The notes: a model not told the origin generated them from the sequence alone. A stretch of DNA of 64,000 nt from VRUE01 sp963703335 (GCA_963703335.1 OY969812.1:496001-560000), one strand, 5' to 3'; shown: positions 8,114 to 17,077, numbered from the stretch's first letter. A program made the numbers and translations.

Positions 8114-9027
8114 CGGAGCGGCAGCGCCGTCTCCCCTCCCCCATCGGCGACGACCGCGTAATGGTCGCGCAGGTCGGCCGCGTCGAGTAGATCGGCGGCC
8201 GCCCGCACGCCGGCTGCGGTCCCCCCCGTCACGACCCAGACCGGCGGGTCCTCGTAACGGCGGGTTGCGGCGACGAGGCCGGCGTCCGTGCCGAAGCGGC
8301 GGCGCTCGTCTCCCGCTTCGTCGAGCCCAACCAGGCGGTAGCCGCCCCCCGCGCCACGAAAGTCGGCAAAGACGCCGCTGGTCTGTGGGCCGTCCTCGAT
8401 CTGACCGGCGGCGGGATCCTGGCGCACCCGTGCCCAGGGACCGACGAGCACCCGGATCGCATCGTCGGGCGGCCGCGACGGAACGCTCACGCCGGCATCC
8501 TCCAGCCGTTCGTCGACCGCGGCGCAGGCCGTGCCCCCGCCGACGCATTCGACCGCGACCGGCTTCGCCTCGCCCCCGTAGCCGCCGCTGAAAGGCTGGG
8601 GCCAGGAACCGACCACCGCCGGAACCCGCATCGCCGCGCCCCAGTCCCGGTAGTCCCACCAGATCGACTCGCCGCCGTGTAGCGAGTAGTCCGCCGCCCC
8701 GACCGTCGACTCGACCCCGTTGACGTAGAAGAACCAGTCGAGCGAGCGGTCGACGCTCTCTTCCGCTTCCAGGCCCTCGATCGACTGCACGAAGCCGCCG
8801 CCGTAGCGGGTGGTGATCGCGGCGCTGTCTTCCAGCGCCCGGATCACGGTGTCGGACTCGGTCAGGTCGCCGACCTGACGATGAAGCACGGGCACGGTCC
8901 CGTAGTCCCGAGTCACCGTCAGCTCGACGTCTCCGACCCCGCTGCCGGGGCCGAGGCCGCAGCCGGCAGCCGCGAGCGCCGCTCCAAGCAGCGCGATCGC
9001 AACCGCCGTGCCGCGGCGAGGTGTCAC
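8110..9027 (-). CDS. DUF4430-type surface lipoprotein, probable B12 capture
   Basis: 305 residues with a lipoprotein signal: hydrophobic AIALLGAALAAAGC, the cysteine being the lipidation site. The following 130 residues match DUF4430, the domain related to the beta domain of transcobalamin and intrinsic factor (VTRDYGTVPVLHRQVGD, LDWFFYVNGVES, SIWWDYRDW). The remainder (about 165-305) includes VLVGPWARVRQDPAAGQIE and is not recognised. GTG start overlapping the upstream stop (GTGA). Second gene of the operon. A role in binding cobalamin outside the membrane is inferred from the riboswitch and the family. Confidence 0.8.
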   Translation of the reverse strand: MTPRRGTAVAIALLGAALAAAGCGLGPGSGVGDVELTVTRDYGTVPVLHRQVGDLTESDTVIRALEDSAAITTRYGGGFVQSIEGLEAEESVDRSLDWFFYVNGVESTVGAADYSLHGGESIWWDYRDWGAAMRVPAVVGSWPQPFSGGYGGEAKPVAVECVGGGTACAAVDERLEDAGVSVPSRPPDDAIRVLVGPWARVRQDPAAGQIEDGPQTSGVFADFRGAGGGYRLVGLDEAGDERRRFGTDAGLVAATRRYEDPPVWVVTGGTAAGVRAAADLLDAADLRDHYAVVADGGGETALPLR

Positions 9028-9782
9028 TTAGTCGTTGCGGGGCACGTCCCATCCACGCAGACAGGCGCGGGAGCGGATGGAGTGTCCTTGCCATGCTTGG
9101 CAACCAGACTGGCGGGCGCCGCGAGCGTCACCGTCGCGTGTCCCGCCGCATCGGTCGGGCCCGAGGCGCCGCTCACGGTCGCTCCGGCAGCCGGCGACTT
9201 TTTGCCTTTTTCGTCGTAGGAGAAGACGGTGACGGTGAACGGCACGTTGGCCTGCACAGCGGCCGGTGCGCTCAGCGCCAGCTCATTCGGGTACGGATAG
9301 CCACCGTAGCCCCAGAGCACTTCGTCCCCGGCGCGCACCTTGACGCTTTCGCCGCCGACCGACTGGGCCTTGTGGTTCAGCTTCAGGTACCAGCTGCTTT
9401 TGCTGGTCGCGGCGGTGCCGCCGATGCTGCAGATGCCAAGGCCAAATTCATCGACGAAGTGGTCGGTGATCAACAGCGGCTTCAGCGCCGCCGTGAACTG
9501 CGCGGCACGGGCAAGCATCCCCAGCGCCGTCGGCCCTTTGAGGGCCATTTTTTTGCCGCTGCCGCCGGTGCCGGGACCGAAGCAGGTCGCTTTCGAGCTC
9601 GGCTTTACCGACACCTGGCCGCCGGTTCCAAAGGAGTCTTCAGCGAGGGTCTTGCCGTTCTTGCCAACCACGCGCAAGTCGGCGATCGGCCCCTTGGCCG
9701 CCGCCACCGCGGTGAGCGAGAACAGAGAGATCAAAGCCAGTGCGCACGCAGCCACCAGCCGGAACGGAACGAGTCTTGGCAT
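9024..9782 (-). CDS. Secreted DUF4430 protein, first gene of the riboswitch operon
   Basis: 252 residues with a Sec signal (VAACALALISLFSLTAVAAA). Residues about 30-150 form a DUF4430 domain (FGTGGQVSVKPSSKATCFGP, SSWYLKLNHKAQSVGG, VRAGDEVLWGYGG). A C-terminal Ig-like segment follows (ALSAPAAVQANVPFTVTVFS) with a Cys pair near the end. The ATG at 9780-9782 has GGAAAGGG about 12 nt upstream and lies about 45 nt after the riboswitch. An upstream in-frame start (9812) would be too close to the aptamer. It was probably released or cell-associated to catch cobalamin. Confidence 0.8.
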   Translation of the reverse strand: MPRLVPFRLVAACALALISLFSLTAVAAAKGPIADLRVVGKNGKTLAEDSFGTGGQVSVKPSSKATCFGPGTGGSGKKMALKGPTALGMLARAAQFTAALKPLLITDHFVDEFGLGICSIGGTAATSKSSWYLKLNHKAQSVGGESVKVRAGDEVLWGYGGYPYPNELALSAPAAVQANVPFTVTVFSYDEKGKKSPAAGATVSGASGPTDAAGHATVTLAAPASLVAKHGKDTPSAPAPVCVDGTCPATTK

Positions 9783-9825
9783 AAAAGCCGCCCTTTCCTC
9801 GAGGGTCGTCATGGCTGGCCGGGGA

Positions 9826-9982
9826 CAGGTCTCCTGGCTTCCGGGGTTCCTCCGCCGCGCCTTCCCGGAGACTCAGTGTCCTCCCCAGTGGCTGACGCTC
9901 ACGCGCCCGCGACGTCCTTGACCCGGTCACAGTGGCGGGACCGCGCCGGTTTCGCACCGGACTTCCCTTGACCACCGACCGT
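9826..9982 (-). promoter_or_regulatory. Cobalamin (adenosylcobalamin) riboswitch
   Basis: Read on the minus strand, the leader contains GGGAAGTCCGGTGCGAAACC, then GCCACTG (the B12 box, 9930-9936) and near the 3' end AGCCAGGAGACC. These are the conserved elements of the cobalamin aptamer in their usual order and spacing (about 150 nt). It ends about 45 nt before the first gene, so repression could be by hiding the ribosome binding site or by early termination. It predicts that the five downstream genes are off when B12 is plentiful. Confidence 0.95.
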
Positions 9983-10091
9983 ATTTACGCGGCCGAGTCT
10001 ATCGGTGAACTTTCGTCCAGCGGCCTTGGCCCGAATACGGGGCGCGGGCTAGGGTCGCGACGCATCGTTTCTCGGACCTAGGGAGGGAGAT

Positions 10092-10790
10092 ATGAGACGG
10101 GGAATGCGGCTGCCTTCACCGGCATTGGTGATTGCGGGTTTAGCGTTGTTTGTGGGGTTGGGTGGGACGGTCTACGCGGCTAAGAAGGCGCGGATCGACG
10201 GTAAGGCGGTGAAGGTGAAATCGCTGCCTGGAAACCGACTGAAGGTGCATTCGATTCCGGCCAACCGGCTCAAGGCCGGGGTGCTCAAGGGTGTGCTCGG
10301 CGCCCAGGCGGGACCTATTACCGGTGCGGAAATTGACGAGCTGACCCTGGGCCAAGTACCGGAGGCGGCGCACGCGCTGGCCGCCGACACCGCGCAGAGC
10401 GCCGCTGATGCACAGACCGCCGTGAACGCGGTCAATGCCGTCAACGCGCAGACCGTCAACGGGCACTCCGCCGGTTGCATGCCGGGCACCAAACTGTTTG
10501 CCGGCGCCTGCTGGCAGAGCTCCGCGCACGAAACCGCACTGAGCGCTCCAGCAGCTGCGACTTCGTGTGCGGTACAGGGTGGGACCTTGCCGGAGGCGCT
10601 GCAGCTCGCTGCGTTCTCTCAGCAACCGGGTGTTGTCCTTGACCCTGGTGATGAGTGGAGTAGTGACATCCCTCTTTTCACCGACAAAAACATTTTTCCC
10701 GTCGTCACAATCTCAGCGGCGGGCGATTTCGATTTCACGTCCCACGCCGACACACGTAAATACCGCTGCGTGATCCCGCTCGTCACCTGA
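10092..10790 (+). CDS. Secreted protein of a type common in Solirubrobacterales
   Basis: 232 residues. A signal segment (LVIAGLALFVGLGGTVYAA) is followed by a basic, repeat-like region (KVKSLPGNRLKVHSIPANRL) and an Ala/Asn region with a short NAV repeat. The second half has C-x-P-G-T...C-W and C-A-V...Y-R-C, probably disulphides. This N-terminal architecture recurs in many exported proteins of unknown function in Thermoleophilia. RBS GGGAG precedes the ATG. No enzymatic motif seen. Confidence 0.75.
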   Translation: MRRGMRLPSPALVIAGLALFVGLGGTVYAAKKARIDGKAVKVKSLPGNRLKVHSIPANRLKAGVLKGVLGAQAGPITGAEIDELTLGQVPEAAHALAADTAQSAADAQTAVNAVNAVNAQTVNGHSAGCMPGTKLFAGACWQSSAHETALSAPAAATSCAVQGGTLPEALQLAAFSQQPGVVLDPGDEWSSDIPLFTDKNIFPVVTISAAGDFDFTSHADTRKYRCVIPLVT

Positions 10791-10814
10791 CGGGCGGATC
10801 AACTCCAACCAAAC

Positions 10815-11525
10815 TCAGGTTTCAACCATGCCCTGCTCGAGCGCGAAGCGGACCAGCTCGGCGCGGCTGGAGAGGCGCAGCTTCTGCTGGATGTGAGCGC
10901 GATGGCTCTCCACGGTGCGGATGCTGATGTAGAGCTGCTCGGCAACCTCGGCGTTGGTGTGGCCAAGGGCGATTAGTCTCAGCACGTCGCGCTCGCGGTT
11001 ACTCAGCTCGCCGCCACCCTTGCCATCCTCGCCAGCCGCCAGCCGCGCCCCCAGCGTCGGCTGCAGGTAGGTGTCACCGGCGGCAGCGCTGCGCACCGCC
11101 TGCACCAGCTCGGCGTCCGCCGCCTCCTTCAGCACGTAGCCACGGACGCCCGCCTGCAGCGCCCGGCGGGCGAAGGCCGGCTCGTTCTGCATCGTCAGGA
11201 CGACGATCTCCGTGTCCGGGGAGGCGGCGCGAATGTCGGGTACCGCGTCGAGGCTGGAGCGACCCGGCATGTTCAGGTCAAGGATCAACACCGTCGGCTT
11301 GTGACCGCGCACGTAGCGCACCGCTGTGTCGACGTCGCCGGCCTCGGCGACAACTTCGAAATCGGCCTCGGCGTCGAGCAGCATTCGCAGCGCGTTGCGC
11401 ACCACTGTGTGATCGTCGGCAAGGACGAGGGTGGTCGTCTCGCTGCCTTGCCTGCCGTCGGGTTCTGCGTCGGCCTGCACAGCGGCCAGGTTAACGGCAC
11501 CCACGGTCCCCACTCTTGAATTCAT
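10815..11525 (-). CDS. NarL/FixJ-type response regulator
   Basis: 236 residues. The receiver domain (about 30-150) has the acidic pair LADDH and the phospho-acceptor Asp in TVLILDLNMPG. The C-terminal LuxR helix-turn-helix is LSNRERDVLRLIALGHTNAE followed by VAEQLYISIRTVESHRAHIQ. The N-terminal 25 residues precede the usual start, so a later start is possible. It is divergent from the sensor kinase at 11668 and is its likely partner. Confidence 0.92.
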   Translation of the reverse strand: MNSRVGTVGAVNLAAVQADAEPDGRQGSETTTLVLADDHTVVRNALRMLLDAEADFEVVAEAGDVDTAVRYVRGHKPTVLILDLNMPGRSSLDAVPDIRAASPDTEIVVLTMQNEPAFARRALQAGVRGYVLKEAADAELVQAVRSAAAGDTYLQPTLGARLAAGEDGKGGGELSNRERDVLRLIALGHTNAEVAEQLYISIRTVESHRAHIQQKLRLSSRAELVRFALEQGMVET

Positions 11526-11667
11526 ACCCCTATGTAACCCCGCTAAGAGTGCCGGAACATCCGGGTTTTCCCGCGAATATGGTCACTCCACGCACTTTGA
11601 GTATTGGAGCGTTTCCCCGATAAGATGGACAGAGGTCCCATCAAGTCAGAGGTGGAACAGGGTTGAG

Positions 11668-13377
11668 ATGGCTCAGGGGTATGACAGTGGCGCCCTCGAC
11701 GAGCCCCGCTTGCGGGAGCTGATTGACGTTGGCCGCAGCCTCGTCGCTGAGCTCGACCCCGAGGTGATCTTCCGCCAGGTGCTAGAGGTCGCCTGCCAGC
11801 TGACCGGCGCCCGCTACGCCGCGCTCGGCGTGCTCGACGAGGACCGCCACGAACTCGAGCGCTTCATCACCCACGGCATCGATGAGGAGGCCCGGCGGGC
11901 GATCGGCAACCTGCCACGCGGGCGCGGTGTGCTCGGCCTGCTGATCGAGCAGCCGCGGCCACTGCGCCTCGGCGACGTCGGCCATCACCCCCGCTCCTAC
12001 GGCTTCCCCCCCGGTCACCCGCCGATGACCAACTTCCTCGGCGTGCCGGTGATGATTCGTGGCCACGCCTGGGGCAACCTCTACCTGACCGAGAAGGACG
12101 GTGGCGATTTCGACGACGCCGACGAGCAGTCGGCGATGATCCTCGCCGAGTGGACGGCGATCGCGGTCGAGAACGCTCGCCTCTACCGCAGCGTGGCGAG
12201 CCAGCGCGACGAGATGGAGCGCGCCGTGCACCGGCTCGAGGCGACCACCGAGATCGCCCGGGCGGTGGGCGGCGAGACCAACCTCGACCGCATCCTCGAG
12301 ATCGTCGTCAAGCGCGGCCGGGCCCTGGTCGAAGCCCGCTCGCTGCTGCTCATGCTCCGCGAGGGCGACGAGCTGGTTGCGGCCTCGGTCGCCGGCGAGC
12401 GCGAGGGGGGCATGGCGAAAGCCCGCATCCCGATCTCCGGCTCGATCCCCGGCCGGGTCCTGGAGGCGCGCGCGCCGTCCCGGGTCCACGATCTCGATCC
12501 CAGCCTGATGGCGCGGCCGGGCAAGCGGGACATGGGCGTCACCGCGCTGCTCGTGCCGCTTCTCTTCCGCGGGCAGCCGCTCGGCGTGCTCGTCGCGCTC
12601 GAACCGCTGGGTCGCGACACGGGCTTCAGCGACGAAGACGAGAGCGTGCTCGTCTCCTTCGCCGCCAGCGCCGCGACCGCGGTCGCCACCGCCCAGACCG
12701 TGGCCGAGGGCCGCACCCGTGAGGGCATCGCCGCGACCGAGCGCGAGCGCGGGCGCTGGGCACGCGAGCTTCACGACGATTCGCTGCAGAGCCTCGCCGG
12801 CCTGCGCGTGCTGCTCTCGGCCGCACGTCGCAGCGACCCCGAGGAGCTCGACCGCCTGCTCAGCCAAGGCATCGACCATGTCGACGACGCGATCGCCGAG
12901 ATGCGCCGCCTGATCGCCGACCTGCGCCCGACCACCCTCGACGAGCTGGGGCTCGGCGCCGCCCTCGACGCGCTTGGCGAACGCATCACAACGGGTGACG
13001 CGATCGACGTCTCGATCAACATCGACCTCGACTGGGAGGCCGACCGCAACGACAGCCGCCTGCTCGGCGAGATCGAGGACACCGTTTTCCGGCTCGTCCA
13101 GGAGGCGCTCCACAACGCCGTGCGACACGGCAAGACCGATCGCGCCCGGGTCGACGTCAGCGAGGAGGGAAAAGTGCTGAAGGTGCGCGTTTCAGACGAG
13201 GGGGTTGGCTTTGACCCGACGGCGAGCTCGGAAGGGTTCGGCCTGGTCGGCATGCGCGAACGAGCCGAGCTGGTGGGTGGGGCACTGGAGGTGCGAAGCA
13301 CCCCCGGCGAGGGCACGACCATCATCGCCACCGTGCCTGCTCTTCACCGCGGCACAGGCAACAAAGAAGCTGCTTGA
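11668..13377 (+). CDS. GAF-GAF sensor histidine kinase (HisKA_3, DevS/NarX-like)
   Basis: About 569 residues, soluble. GAF 1 spans about 20-165 and GAF 2 about 190-345; no membrane segment. The HisKA_3 dimerisation helix carries the phospho-accepting His in ARELHDDSLQSLAGLRVLL. The ATPase domain has the N box VQEALHNAVRHG and the G boxes VSDEGVGFDP and GFGLVGMRERAELVGG. The two-GAF plus HisKA_3 layout is that of DevS/DosT, which sense gases or redox through GAF-bound haem; whether haem binds here is not visible. The ATG at 11668 was chosen over a longer reading that enters the divergent gene. Confidence 0.92.
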   Translation: MAQGYDSGALDEPRLRELIDVGRSLVAELDPEVIFRQVLEVACQLTGARYAALGVLDEDRHELERFITHGIDEEARRAIGNLPRGRGVLGLLIEQPRPLRLGDVGHHPRSYGFPPGHPPMTNFLGVPVMIRGHAWGNLYLTEKDGGDFDDADEQSAMILAEWTAIAVENARLYRSVASQRDEMERAVHRLEATTEIARAVGGETNLDRILEIVVKRGRALVEARSLLLMLREGDELVAASVAGEREGGMAKARIPISGSIPGRVLEARAPSRVHDLDPSLMARPGKRDMGVTALLVPLLFRGQPLGVLVALEPLGRDTGFSDEDESVLVSFAASAATAVATAQTVAEGRTREGIAATERERGRWARELHDDSLQSLAGLRVLLSAARRSDPEELDRLLSQGIDHVDDAIAEMRRLIADLRPTTLDELGLGAALDALGERITTGDAIDVSINIDLDWEADRNDSRLLGEIEDTVFRLVQEALHNAVRHGKTDRARVDVSEEGKVLKVRVSDEGVGFDPTASSEGFGLVGMRERAELVGGALEVRSTPGEGTTIIATVPALHRGTGNKEAA

Positions 13378-13383
13378 GGGGCG

Positions 13384-13755
13384 CTACGCCCCTAGCATCG
13401 CCCTATAAAAGCTGTAGTCCCGGCGGTCGGGGCGCAGGTTCGAAGCGAGCGCGAGGTGGTGACGGGCGCGCTCGGTCTCCCCCGTCTTCGCCAGTGCCCG
13501 GCCGAGGCAGAAGTGCGCGTAGTCGTTGACTTGATGACGTTCAACCACCGCCTTGAACTCGACCGCGGCGGCGGCAAAGCGGCCGGAACGGAAGTAGGCA
13601 CGGCCCAGCGCCTCCCGCACCGAGGACTTCTCGGGCGCCCGCCGGGCCGCCTCCTCCAACGGCGCCGCGGCCTCCTCGAAGTCCTGCTCCTCGAGCAACT
13701 CGATGCCGCGACGGTAAAGGGTGAAGGTGGAATCGCTATGTGACTCAGCGGGCAT
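13384..13755 (-). CDS. Small TPR protein
   Basis: 123 residues containing about three tetratricopeptide repeats (LEEAARRAPEKSSVREALGR, AVEFKAVVERHQVNDYAHFC, RHHLALASNLRPDRRDYSFY). Such proteins mediate protein contacts. It is tail to tail with the histidine kinase, with six bases between stops. The ATG at 13753-13755 was chosen because the longer reading is antisense to glnK. Partner unknown. Confidence 0.75.
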   Translation of the reverse strand: MPAESHSDSTFTLYRRGIELLEEQDFEEAAAPLEEAARRAPEKSSVREALGRAYFRSGRFAAAAVEFKAVVERHQVNDYAHFCLGRALAKTGETERARHHLALASNLRPDRRDYSFYRAMLGA

Positions 13756-13848
13756 CGTCAAATAAGTGTAGGGAGGCGAACCAGCCCGGCATGACTTTTC
13801 GCCGCGGCGATCTGTAGGCTCGCGCGCGGGAATGGGAAGGCGTGGGCA

Positions 13849-14202
13849 GTGAAACTCGTAGTTGGCATCGTGCGGCCTGAGAAGGCCAACGACGTGCTGG
13901 AGGCGCTTTATCGCGCCCAGGTTCGCGGTGTCTCGATGAGTCGCGTGCAGGGGCACGGCGGCGAGCTGGAGCGGGTCGAGACCTACCGCGGCACGACCGT
14001 GCAGATGGGCCTCTCCGAGAAGGTGCGCTTTGAGATCGCGGTATCCGATGAGTTTGTGCAGCCGACCGTCGAAGCTCTCTGCGAGGGCGCGCGGACCGGC
14101 GCGGTCGGCGACGGCAAGATCTTCGTCCTGCCCCTTGACCAAGCGGTGCGGATCCGCACCGGCGAGACCGACCATGGCGCCGTGACGCCGGTGGACAAGT
14201 GA
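13849..14202 (+). CDS. glnK: PII nitrogen regulatory protein, variant T-loop
   Basis: 117 residues, GTG start. PII fold with the C-terminal signatures TGAVGDGKIFVLPLDQAVRI and RTGETD. It normally plugs AmtB and senses ATP/ADP and 2-oxoglutarate. Aligned by eye to E. coli GlnB without gaps, the T-loop reads GGELERVETYRGTTVQ. The modified Tyr51 is Val and the position of Gln39 is Glu, while Tyr46 and Arg47 are kept. Uridylylation or adenylylation at residue 51 is therefore impossible. Coupled to amtB by a GTGA overlap. Confidence 0.93.
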   Translation: MKLVVGIVRPEKANDVLEALYRAQVRGVSMSRVQGHGGELERVETYRGTTVQMGLSEKVRFEIAVSDEFVQPTVEALCEGARTGAVGDGKIFVLPLDQAVRIRTGETDHGAVTPVDK

Positions 14203-15503
14203 GCGAGCTGCCGATCATCGCCGCGGTCGACAGCGGTGACACCGCCTGGATGCTGGCCGCGACCGCGCTGGTGCTGATGATGACCCCGGCGCTGGGCCTC
14301 TTCTACGCGGGCCTGGTGCGCTCGAAGAACACGCTCAACACCTTCATGATGTGCGTCGCCGCGATCGCCGTCGCGATGGTCACCTGGTCCCTGGTCGGCT
14401 ACTCGCTCGCCTTCGACGGCACCGGCGACCTGATCGGGGGGCTTGGCTACGCCGGCCTGCACGGCGTCGACTTCCTGCCGCGCAACGACGAATCGACCAT
14501 CCCCCACCTGCTCTTCATGGCCTTCCAGGCGACCTTCTGCATCATCACCGTCGCCCTGGTCTCCGGCGCTGTGGTCGAGCGCATGCGCTTCGGCGCCTTC
14601 CTCGTCTTCGCCGCCCTCTGGTCGGTGCTGGTCTACGCGGTGCTCGCCCACTGGGCCTTCGGCGGCGGCTGGCTGGCAGAGCGCGGCACGCTCGACTTCG
14701 CCGGCGGTGTGCCAGTCGAGATGGCCTCCGGCTTCTCCGCCCTGGCGGCGGCGCTGGTGGTCGGCTCGCGCAAGGACTACGGCCGCCAGGCGCTGCTGCC
14801 GCACAACGCGATGTACGTGCTGCTCGGCGCCGGCCTGCTCTGGTTCGGCTGGTTCGGCTTCAATGGCGGCAGCGGTTTCAACACCGGCACCAACAGCGTG
14901 CTCGCCTTCACCAACACGCTGATCACGCCAGCCTGCGCGCTCGTCACCTGGTTCATCCTCGACCTGATCCGCGGCCGCAAGGTAACCGCGATCGGCGCCG
15001 CCACGGCGATCATCGTCGGCTGCGTGTTGATCACCCCCGCCGGCGGCTTCATCAGCCCGGGCTGGGCGATGGTGCTCGGCTTCCTCGGGGCGCTGCCCTG
15101 CTACGCGGTGATCGTCTGGCGCCCGCGCACCCGGGTTGACGAGACGCTCGACGTGCTCGCCGCCCACGGCATCGCCGGCTTCACCGGCATCCTCTTCATT
15201 GGCCTCGTCGCTCAGATCGGCTGGAACGGCCTCTCCGACGGCCTCTTCTACGGCAACGCCGACCAGTTGCTCGACCAGGCCCTGGCGGCGATCGCCGCCC
15301 CCGCCTACGCCTTCACCGTCACCTACGTCCTGCTCAAGCTGATCGGTGCGGTGATGCCACTGCGCGCCTCCGAGCACGACGAGGCGGTCGGCATGGACGT
15401 CACCTACCACGGCGAGGAGGCCTACGTCACGGGAGAGGGCGCGATCCTCGTCTTCCCCGAGGACGGCGCCCCCGCCCCCGTTCCGGTCGCCGACCCGGGC
15501 TAG
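14199..15503 (+). CDS. amtB: Ammonium transporter AmtB, first pore His replaced by Glu
   Basis: 434 residues with eleven expected helices. Family motifs: ALGLFYAGLVRSKNTLNTFM, FQATFCIITVALVSGAVVER, DFAGGVPVEMASG and WFGWFGFNGGS. In E. coli AmtB the pore twin-His are H168 (in DFAGGTVVHI) and H318. Here the first is Glu (DFAGGVPVEM) and the second is kept (LAAHGIAGF). The same Glu occurs in some fungal Mep proteins. Transport of ammonium is expected, perhaps with a different pH response. The gene overlaps glnK, and its stop overlaps that of the convergent GMC gene. Confidence 0.93.
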   Translation: MSELPIIAAVDSGDTAWMLAATALVLMMTPALGLFYAGLVRSKNTLNTFMMCVAAIAVAMVTWSLVGYSLAFDGTGDLIGGLGYAGLHGVDFLPRNDESTIPHLLFMAFQATFCIITVALVSGAVVERMRFGAFLVFAALWSVLVYAVLAHWAFGGGWLAERGTLDFAGGVPVEMASGFSALAAALVVGSRKDYGRQALLPHNAMYVLLGAGLLWFGWFGFNGGSGFNTGTNSVLAFTNTLITPACALVTWFILDLIRGRKVTAIGAATAIIVGCVLITPAGGFISPGWAMVLGFLGALPCYAVIVWRPRTRVDETLDVLAAHGIAGFTGILFIGLVAQIGWNGLSDGLFYGNADQLLDQALAAIAAPAYAFTVTYVLLKLIGAVMPLRASEHDEAVGMDVTYHGEEAYVTGEGAILVFPEDGAPAPVPVADPG

Positions 15504-17077
15504 ACCTGGGCTGCGTCCGCTTCGGCCTCCACCGCCTTGCCGTGGCGGATCAGGTCAGCGGCACGCTCGGCGAGCGCGATCGTCGGGGCGTTGGTGTTGC
15601 CACGCGGCACTTTCGGCATCACCGAAGCGTCGACGACGCGCAGCGACTCAAGACCCTCGACGCAGAGGTCCGCATCAACGACCGAGCCGATCGCGCAGGT
15701 TCCGACCGGGTGGTAGATCTCGTAGGTGGTGGCGGCGATATGGGCGCGCAGGGCGTCGTCGCTGTCACTATCGGGACCGGTGAAGGGCTCGGCGCAGTAG
15801 GGCTTGAAAGCCGGCTGGGCACAAATCTCCTCACCGAGGCGAACGGCGTCGATCATCCGGACCATGTCCGACTCCTCGGCGTAGAAGGAATTGCGGACGA
15901 TCGGGTTCGCGGTCGGATCGTTGGAGGCGAGCCGCACCGAGCCCCGTCCCTCCGCCGTCAGTAGACAGGGCGAGACCCACACCCCGTGGCCCTGCGGATC
16001 CCCCATTCCCTCTTCGACGATGTGGATCGCGGCGACGTGGAACTGAATGTCGGGCGCCTCGACACCCGCGCCGACCCGGGCGAAGCCGCCCGCTTCGGCC
16101 AAATTGGAGGCGAAGGGCCCCGTCTGTGATGCCTCGAACTCGGCCTGGGCGGCGGGCTCAAGCGCCTCCAGCAGACTGCCGGGCTCGGGCGTGGTGAAGA
16201 CCGTGTAGGTGGCCGGATGGTCCCCGAGGTTCTCGCCCACCGCGGGCTGGTCGAGCAGCACCTCGACTTCCTTCATCGTCAAGTGCTCGGCCGGGCCGAT
16301 GCCGGAGAGCATCAGCAGCTTCGGCGAGTTGTAGGCGCCGCCGCAGAGGATCACCTCGCGCTCGGCGCGCAGCTCCTGCACCTCGCCCAGTCGCGTGGCC
16401 TCGACCCCAACCGCCTTCTTGCCCTCGAAGAGGACGCGGTTGACGTGCATGTAGGGCATTACGGTGAGGTTCTCCCGCTCGCTTGCGGGGTGCAGGTAGG
16501 CAACGGCGGCGCTGGCGCGCATGCCGCCGCGCTGAGTCAGCTGGTACATCCCGACGCCGTCCTGCTCGGCGCCGTTGAAGTCCTCGTTGCGCGTGAGGCC
16601 GGCTTCGACCGCGGCCTCGACGAATCGCGGGGTGACGGTGTTGCCCGAGCGCTGGTCGGAGACTGGTAGTGGGCCGCCCACCGCGTGCCACTCGGAGGCG
16701 CCGCGCTCGTTGTCCTCGGCCTTGAGGAAGTAAGGGAAGAGGTCGTCCCAGGACCACCCCTCGATTCCCCACCCGTCGTAGTCGCGGCGATTGCCGCGGA
16801 TATAGACCATCGCGTTGACCGAAGAGGAGCCCCCCAGGACCCTGCCACGCGGCAGCGAGATGCGGCGCCCATTGCAGTTCGGCTCCGGGGCCGACGCGTA
16901 GTGCCAATCGACCTCGGTGCCGGCCAGGGAGAGATAGCCGAGCGGCACGTGGATGTTCTGGTTGACGTCCGGCGGCCCCGCCTCGAGCAGCAGGACGCTC
17001 GCCTCGGGATCCTCAGAAAGCCGCGCCGCGAGTACACAGCCGGCCGAGCCCGCGCCAACGATCACGTAGTCGTACAT
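15500..17077 (-). CDS. GMC-family FAD oxidoreductase (choline dehydrogenase-like)
   Basis: 525 residues, full length. N-terminal FAD motif VGAGSAGCVLAARLSEDP, GMC signature 1 (RGRVLGGSSSVNAMVYIRG), signature 2 (GAYNSPKLLMLSGIG) and the C-terminal active-site region HPVGTCAIGSV and NTNAPTIALAERAADLI. These enzymes oxidise primary or secondary alcohols; the alcohol cannot be told, and no betaine genes are nearby. RBS AAGGAG sits 7 nt before the ATG. Monocistronic. Confidence 0.93.
   Translation of the reverse strand: MYDYVIVGAGSAGCVLAARLSEDPEASVLLLEAGPPDVNQNIHVPLGYLSLAGTEVDWHYASAPEPNCNGRRISLPRGRVLGGSSSVNAMVYIRGNRRDYDGWGIEGWSWDDLFPYFLKAEDNERGASEWHAVGGPLPVSDQRSGNTVTPRFVEAAVEAGLTRNEDFNGAEQDGVGMYQLTQRGGMRASAAVAYLHPASERENLTVMPYMHVNRVLFEGKKAVGVEATRLGEVQELRAEREVILCGGAYNSPKLLMLSGIGPAEHLTMKEVEVLLDQPAVGENLGDHPATYTVFTTPEPGSLLEALEPAAQAEFEASQTGPFASNLAEAGGFARVGAGVEAPDIQFHVAAIHIVEEGMGDPQGHGVWVSPCLLTAEGRGSVRLASNDPTANPIVRNSFYAEESDMVRMIDAVRLGEEICAQPAFKPYCAEPFTGPDSDSDDALRAHIAATTYEIYHPVGTCAIGSVVDADLCVEGLESLRVVDASVMPKVPRGNTNAPTIALAERAADLIRHGKAVEAEADAAQV

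Noticed and set aside
8110..9782. Intact cobalamin biosynthesis genes in the riboswitch operon
   Set aside because: None of the five products shows a cob or cbi enzyme motif; all fit export or transport.
11782..13128. 448-codon frame antisense to the histidine kinase
   Set aside because: Mirror of the sense gene with low-complexity Asp/Val/Glu composition; no start context or domain.
13983..15410. 475-codon frame antisense to glnK-amtB
   Set aside because: Runs through both genes against coding bias; sequence is Glu/Gly/His repeats with no fold.
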